From positions 11,825 through 75,824 of the forward strand of contig CAKPSO010000002.1 in NCBI GenBank assembly GCA_934183185.1: a stretch of 64,000 bases of DNA, written 5' to 3'. This document shows, piece after piece, positions 59,653 to 64,000 of the stretch. This DNA comes from an uncultured Bacilli bacterium. Lineage in GTDB: Bacteria; Bacillota_I; Bacilli_A; RF39; UBA660. The stretch's first letter is position 1. Each line of letters starts with the position of its first letter. The position numbers and the translations under genes are program-made. The notes beneath the pieces are model-generated. The model worked only from the letters and a program-made list of their open reading frames with translations, ran no database searches and was not told where the DNA came from.

Positions 59653-59948
59653 TTAATAGTTTAGAGGTTCTAAAGAAAAAATTTCTTTATTTAATGATTT
59701 TGCATATTCTATTTCTTTTTTGGTTGATGTACCTATATAACCATCAACATTAACTACATTATTGCATCACTTATATCAATTTTTTTATAATGCAAATCTG
59801 CTAATAAAACTTGTTCTTCTTCATTAAATTTATCATTACTATAAACACATTGAATAACTATATATTTATTTTTAATTTCTAAATCTCTAGCAACTTCCAT
59901 CATTTTATCTTTAAATTTCATACTACCACATATTGTTACTACTTTCAT
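59653..59948 (-). pseudogene. Frameshifted deoxyribosyltransferase-like (DUF4406-type) gene
   Basis: MKVVTICGSMKFKDKMMEVA opens a Rossmann-like nucleotide-hydrolase fold. The first 64 codons run to DISDAIM and a TAG at 59754. A one-base change of frame near 59757-59762 restores VVNVDGYIGTSTKKEIEYAK and the expected family ending before a TAA at 59653. A perfect GGAGG site remains. Intact relatives are common in phages and gut Bacillota. It is either decayed or a sequencing slip. Confidence 0.7.
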
Positions 59949-59974
59949 AAATTCCTCCTTCGATATTATTAACT

Positions 59975-61215
59975 TTAATTTTTCATTAGTTCTATATCAT
60001 ATTTCATAATTACTTCTAATTTATTATCTTCATAAACGATAACAGAGTCAAGATATTTGATGACAACTTTCCTACTTAATTCTTTGATTTTTTGGTCATC
60101 TAATTTCTTTAAATTTATTTGATTTAATACTTCTTCAAGTAAATTTTCTTTTCTAAAAGTATGCTTTGTACAAATCTTTTTACTTATGCTATTTCTACAA
60201 TAATAGTATTCGTTCTTTTTACCTTTAACTAACATCATGGCACCATTACAATCAACGCATTTTAAGTATCCTGATAATATATCATTTTTATTAGTTTTTC
60301 TTCTTTGAATCTTTAATCTTTCTTGAACTTTTATAAAATTATCCTTATCAATAATTGCCTCATGATGATTCTCACATTTTATCCAATCTTCTTCTGGATT
60401 CTTAACTTCCTTATGTGTAATATGACTTTCGTTTCTTCGTCTTCCTTGAACTAAAGTGCCGGTATAGTTTTCATCTCTAAGTATTCTATTTATTATTTCA
60501 TAATTCCATTTATTATCTTTTTTAAGTTTTGTATAGCCTAAACCATTATTTTTTTATATAATGCAGGTGTTAATGTTTCGCTTTTATTTAATTCATCTGC
60601 TATTTCAGATTTAGTCATGCCAAGCAAATACATATGAAATATTTTTCTAACAACATCTGCAGCTTCATTATCTATAACTAATTTATGAGTATCATTTGGA
60701 TCTTTTTTATAACCATATATCACAGAAGCCCCTACAAAATTTCCATTTTCTTTACTTATCCTTAGAGATTTTTTAATTTTATTAGACGTATCATAAACTA
60801 TATGATCATACATCATATTTTTTAATGGAACATCTAGTCTATCCATAATATTATTATGTTTCAAACTATCATACTCATCATTAATAGAAATAAATCTAAC
60901 TTTTTTAGTTGGAAAATAGTGTTGTAAATAATGACCAACCATAATATAGTTCCTACCAAGTCTAGATAAATCTTTTACTACTATAGTATTAATTAAACCA
61001 TCATCAATATCTTTTAAAAGTTGTTTAAAAGCAGGTCTATCAAAAGTTGTTCCACTATAACCATTATCAATGTACTTATCAATTACTTCTAATTTATTTT
61101 CTTTGCAATAAAAATCAGTCATTTTTATTTGATTATCTATACTATCAGATTTACTATAGCTTTCATCTCTAGAAAGTCTTATATAAGAACCAACTTTATA
61201 ATTCACTATAGTCAT
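59975..61215 (-). pseudogene. Large serine recombinase split by a frameshift in an A7 tract
   Basis: The N-terminal part (61215 to about 60538) has the resolvase catalytic domain: GSYIRLSRDESYSKSDSIDN (nucleophile Ser in RLSRD), DNGYSGTTFDRPAFKQLL and VVKDLSRLGRNYI. It stops at a TAG just after an A7 run (60549-60555). Adding one A continues the frame as NNGLGYTKLKKDNKWNYEII, RILRDENYTGTLVQGRRRNE, the zinc ribbon YLKCVDCNGAMM with YYYCRN..C, and a coiled-coil end at 59975. Restored length is about 413 residues. Such enzymes integrate and excise mobile elements. Whether slippage rescues it is open. Confidence 0.85.
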
Positions 61216-62065
61216 TACTTTCTATTTTGGGTTGTTCATCAACATATTGATAATTCAGTGCATTGTCTTTAGAAATTGCAGATTTTTTTGTTTCCTTTTC
61301 ATATAAATCTCTAGTTCCTTTTGCTACTCCTCCGCCTCTTTTGGCCACATTTAAATTTTCTTTTAATCCTTGTGGGTGTTCTTCTCTTGCTATGTCTCTT
61401 GTTGCAATCTCTCCTATGTTTGTAAGAGCAACTTCTATATCCGTCATATTGTCTCTTAACGACTCTTTTCGAAGACCTTTTAACTCTTTATATTCACTAG
61501 CTTTCATTCCAGACCAACCTTTGTAGATTTCGTTGGTTAGCATTGCATATTCCATTGGTTTGGTTATGCCACCTTCCTTCCAAATATCCGTAAGTTTAAA
61601 TCTATCTACAATTCCTGTTAATCTAGCCTTAATCCATTCATCTGTATAACCTTTATTACGATAATAATTTACTGCACGATTTATTGCAATTTCAGGATCA
61701 AATACTTCATCTATTCTTTCACTACCAAGATTTGCTAACCATAATTTAAAAGGCTCTGCTTTTGGACTAGGAACTGATTCAATAAGTCTTAAAACTCCTT
61801 TTGTATCTAAAGTATCTGTTAAATAGCTTTTCCCATCTTTTTTTGATTTCATTTTGAGTTGCACGATATTTTCGTGCAACTGACTTCCTTCAACTGAAAG
61901 TTTTCTTTTTAAATCACTCCAATAATTTCTCGGAATATTAGCATTAGTTAGTGCGCCAATAATATCAACTACACTAAAATAATATTCTTCTTTTTCACTG
62001 TCCCAAATACTTCTTATCTCTTTATCTTCAAATAAATTTGAAATTGTTTCTAATTTGTTATTCAA
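61196..62065 (-). CDS. BRO-N domain (phage antirepressor-like) protein
   Basis: 289 residues, starting at a TTG (62065) preceded by AAGGTG. The N-terminal BRO domain is clear: IRSIWDSEKEEYYFSVVDII, NYWSDLKRKLSVEGSQLHE, and LIESVPSPKAEPFKLWLANL. The middle resembles DinD-type proteins (AINRAVNYYRNKGYTDEWIK, ARLTGIVDRFKLTDIWKEGG). Such proteins occur in phages and integrative elements as antirepressors or DNA-damage-linked factors. It overlaps the recombinase gene by 20 bp, so both belong to one mobile element. Confidence 0.85.
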   Translation of the reverse strand: MNNKLETISNLFEDKEIRSIWDSEKEEYYFSVVDIIGALTNANIPRNYWSDLKRKLSVEGSQLHENIVQLKMKSKKDGKSYLTDTLDTKGVLRLIESVPSPKAEPFKLWLANLGSERIDEVFDPEIAINRAVNYYRNKGYTDEWIKARLTGIVDRFKLTDIWKEGGITKPMEYAMLTNEIYKGWSGMKASEYKELKGLRKESLRDNMTDIEVALTNIGEIATRDIAREEHPQGLKENLNVAKRGGGVAKGTRDLYEKETKKSAISKDNALNYQYVDEQPKIESNDYSEL

Positions 62066-62362
62066 TTACCACACCTTCTTTCTTATTTTAATTATGGGGT
62101 TTAAATGTTGTAATCACCTCTCTAATTCCTAGTTTAAATAATATCAAAATTACTATATTTTGATCATTTTTTTGTTAATTTAACCGTTTTTTTTGATAAA
62201 ATCGTGCAAGATATAAAATCGAGGAAGTCCTTTATTTATAAGGATTTGTTAGTGGGTTTAAATAAATCGTAATCAATCAGTTGATACTCATTGATGGTAA
62301 ACTTTTCGTATCTTCGTTCATTTTTTTATTCTTTCTCATTTCTCTTTTTTGATGCATGTCCA
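62066..62362. other. Intergenic region of the mobile element
   Basis: Almost 300 bp of very AT-rich DNA between the BRO-N and RhuM genes. A short open stretch on the minus strand (about 28 codons just after the RhuM stop) and a fragment reading FTINEYQLIDYDLF look like traces of lost coding sequence, but neither is supportable as a gene. No convincing promoter or terminator was seen. Confidence 0.4.
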
Positions 62363-63385
62363 TTATTTATCACTTTCATTCTCTATCACTTTTGCTTCAT
62401 TTAAAAAATTATCAAAGTCTGATTTATATAATTTATCTTGTTTAACTTTAAATTTGTCATACTCTTTATAAGCTAATTCTTGTGCAACACTAGCCGATAT
62501 TTTCCCCGCATTACATAATATTTCTTTACCATTAAATTGCAAAAACGCATTCAATTTTTCTGTCCAATCTTTCATAGTCATTGCGTTATGATTTTCTGCT
62601 TGTAATTCTGCATAGTCTAAATACATAGTTACAATTCTATTCAAATCTTTTAATTCTTTTTCATTTAGATAATTTTTTGCAATGTCTACATCATATTTAT
62701 AGATTGGTCCATCAGGAGAATTTTTCCAATTTGTTAGTCCCATATTTTCTTTTTCTGAATCAACTCTGTTATATATTATTTCAGATGCAGTATTACCTGT
62801 TATTGCGTAATGTAATTTATTTTGAACTGTTTTAAAAAATTCTTTTGTTATTTCTGAATCTTTGTCATAATCAATACTACAAGAAGAATATATATCTGTT
62901 ATTTTTTGATAAAATCTTCTCTCGCTTGAGCGAATATTTCTAATTCTTTCAAGTGTTTCTTCAAAATAATCATCGCCAAATATGTAATTAGGATTTTTTA
63001 ATCTTTCATCATCCATAACTACACCTTTTATCATATATTCTTTTAATATTTTAGTAGCCCAAATTCTAAAGTTGGTTGCTTTTTTTGAATTTACTCTATA
63101 TCCAACTGCAATAATCATATCAAGGTTATATATCTTTACAGGTTTTTTAGAATTATCAATGTCGGTTTTTCCGACGGTGTTATTTTCATCAAGTTCACCA
63201 CTATTTAATATATTATTAATATGTTCTGTTATTGTGCTTCTTCCTACACCAAACAATTCTGCAATTAAATTCTGAGTAAGCCATATGTCATTATTTATTA
63301 ACATTACACTAACCTTAATATCATTGTTTGAATCTCTATATATTAAAAAGTCATGATTAGTTATTTGTAAGTTTTTATTGTCCAT
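62363..63385 (-). CDS. RhuM-family protein
   Basis: 340 residues with AAAGGAG upstream of the ATG. Family blocks: DIWLTQNLIAELFGVGRSTI (helix-turn-helix-like), NTVGKTDIDNSKKPVKIYNL, DMIIAVGYRVNSKKATNFRI, WATKILKEYMIKGVVMDDER, and RSSERRFYQKITDIYSSCSI. The RhuM name comes from a Salmonella pathogenicity-island gene; the family is widespread in mobile islands and its function is not settled. Its frame is intact between two broken recombinases. Confidence 0.9.
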   Translation of the reverse strand: MDNKNLQITNHDFLIYRDSNNDIKVSVMLINNDIWLTQNLIAELFGVGRSTITEHINNILNSGELDENNTVGKTDIDNSKKPVKIYNLDMIIAVGYRVNSKKATNFRIWATKILKEYMIKGVVMDDERLKNPNYIFGDDYFEETLERIRNIRSSERRFYQKITDIYSSCSIDYDKDSEITKEFFKTVQNKLHYAITGNTASEIIYNRVDSEKENMGLTNWKNSPDGPIYKYDVDIAKNYLNEKELKDLNRIVTMYLDYAELQAENHNAMTMKDWTEKLNAFLQFNGKEILCNAGKISASVAQELAYKEYDKFKVKQDKLYKSDFDNFLNEAKVIENESDK

Positions 63386-63412
63386 TTATTATTCTCCTTT
63401 CTTTTAAATTTT

Positions 63413-64000
63413 TTATTTAATATCAATTTTAATATTTTTATTCTTATCAATATAAATACATTTTACTTTATTTTCTAATTCTAATCTAGTAATATTAGAT
63501 AAATTTAATTTTTCATTTATAATTTCAATTAGCTTATTTTCACTAATAGATTCATTATTTTCATAAGTTTTATTTCTATAGTAGTAGAGCAATAGTAATA
63601 AAATTTTTCTTTTGAAGTGCGTTTTATCATATTACCGCCACAACATTTGCACTTTAAAATATCTTAATTTTTCTTTACTTATAATTGCTTCGTGATGATT
63701 AGGAGTTATAATCCAATTTTTCTTTTCTAATTGAATTTGTTTGTTAACTCTATAATTTAATTTTCTTCTCTTGCCCTGGAGTAATGTTCCTGCATAATTT
63801 TCGTTTTTCAATATTGTATTTACCATTTCAAGATTTATTTTTTTTCATAACTGATACATCTTTATTCTTATCAATATTTAAATACTCGCTTGGAGTTAAT
63901 ATATCATTATCATTTAAAAAGTCAGTAACTTGTCTTCTACTTTTGCCATCAAGTATCATATCAAATATTTTTCTAATTATATGTGATACATTTTTATCAA
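63413..64000 (-). pseudogene. Second large serine recombinase, multiply frameshifted, runs off the window end
   Basis: Pieces in different minus-strand frames: IRKIFDMILDGKSRRQVTDF and LNDNDILTPSEY, then a break at an A8 run near 63837-63844; MVNTILKNENYAGTLLQGKR and WIITPNHHEAIISKEKLR, then a deletion with frameshift near 63640; the zinc ribbon ILKCKCCGGNMIKR with YYYC, another shift near 63580, and a C-terminal helical end. Homologous to the recombinase at 59975-61215 but not closely alike. The catalytic N-terminus would lie beyond the window. Clearly decayed. Confidence 0.8.

Noticed and set aside
60540..60560. Programmed -1 frameshift signal of insertion-sequence type in the recombinase
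   Set aside because: No stimulatory hairpin or upstream ribosome-like site was seen, and the second copy needs a shift in the opposite direction.

Overview
The window is AT-rich DNA of a Gram-positive, low-GC Bacillota (Firmicutes), read with the standard bacterial code (UGA is used as a stop, for example at the end of pheT). Almost every gene lies on the minus strand. Shine-Dalgarno sequences are strong (AGGAGG/GGTGA) and promoters are near consensus. GerE, a SpoIIIAH-like protein, CotF-type coat proteins, T-box leaders and the gene orders hisS-aspS, ruvA..ruvB..queA..tgt and rbgA..rnhB point to a Bacilli-like lineage with spore-former ancestry, perhaps an uncultured gut organism. The species cannot be named from sequence alone.

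Layout. 1-1335: a decayed MobV-type mobilisation gene beside tRNA-Leu(UAG) and a CAU-anticodon tRNA. 1377-15900: mostly housekeeping. It holds the T-box-controlled hisS-aspS operon (HisRS has an unusual Cys/His-rich tail), an amidoligase, tgt, queA, ruvB, ruvA, a yqeY-like gene and rpsU, interleaved with unrecognised genes and a frameshifted acetyltransferase. 15991-18976: a compact peptide-export locus. It has a C39-peptidase ABC exporter, a one-TM accessory protein and three tiny genes; two encode double-glycine leader peptides with GxxxG motifs. This is my best candidate for an undescribed system, probably a bacteriocin. 19076-30822: pheS-pheT with a Phe T-box and an alpha/beta hydrolase as first gene, frr, an ABC-2 transporter, then infC-rpmI-rplT-rpsB-tsf. 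L20 and S2 both carry the same added C-terminal domain.

30900-40100: cell-surface region with two large Thr/Pro-linker membrane-anchored proteins, Smr and PfkB proteins, a protein O-mannosyltransferase-like enzyme, and a SipW-type-signal protein ending in a formylglycine-enzyme/C-type-lectin-like domain whose 3' end looks like a diversity-generating retroelement variable region. 40200-47900: an ABC transporter, a lipoprotein, a sporulation cluster (two coat-like proteins, gerE, spoIIIAH-like), efp, rpmG, a class B penicillin-binding protein, a YqfT-like gene and nfo. 48774-53117: four type IV pilin-like genes, two of them sharing an apparently perfect 438-bp repeat, around a second SipW-signal protein with a retroelement-style variable C-terminus. 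53190-59568: a MarR-regulated ABC exporter pair, rnhB and rbgA.

59650-64000: a decaying mobile region with two frameshifted large serine recombinases, BRO-N and RhuM proteins, and a frameshifted deoxyribosyltransferase-like gene. Disrupted reading frames cluster in accessory DNA while housekeeping genes are intact, which argues for real decay rather than poor sequence. No rRNA, CRISPR array or reverse transcriptase was seen.
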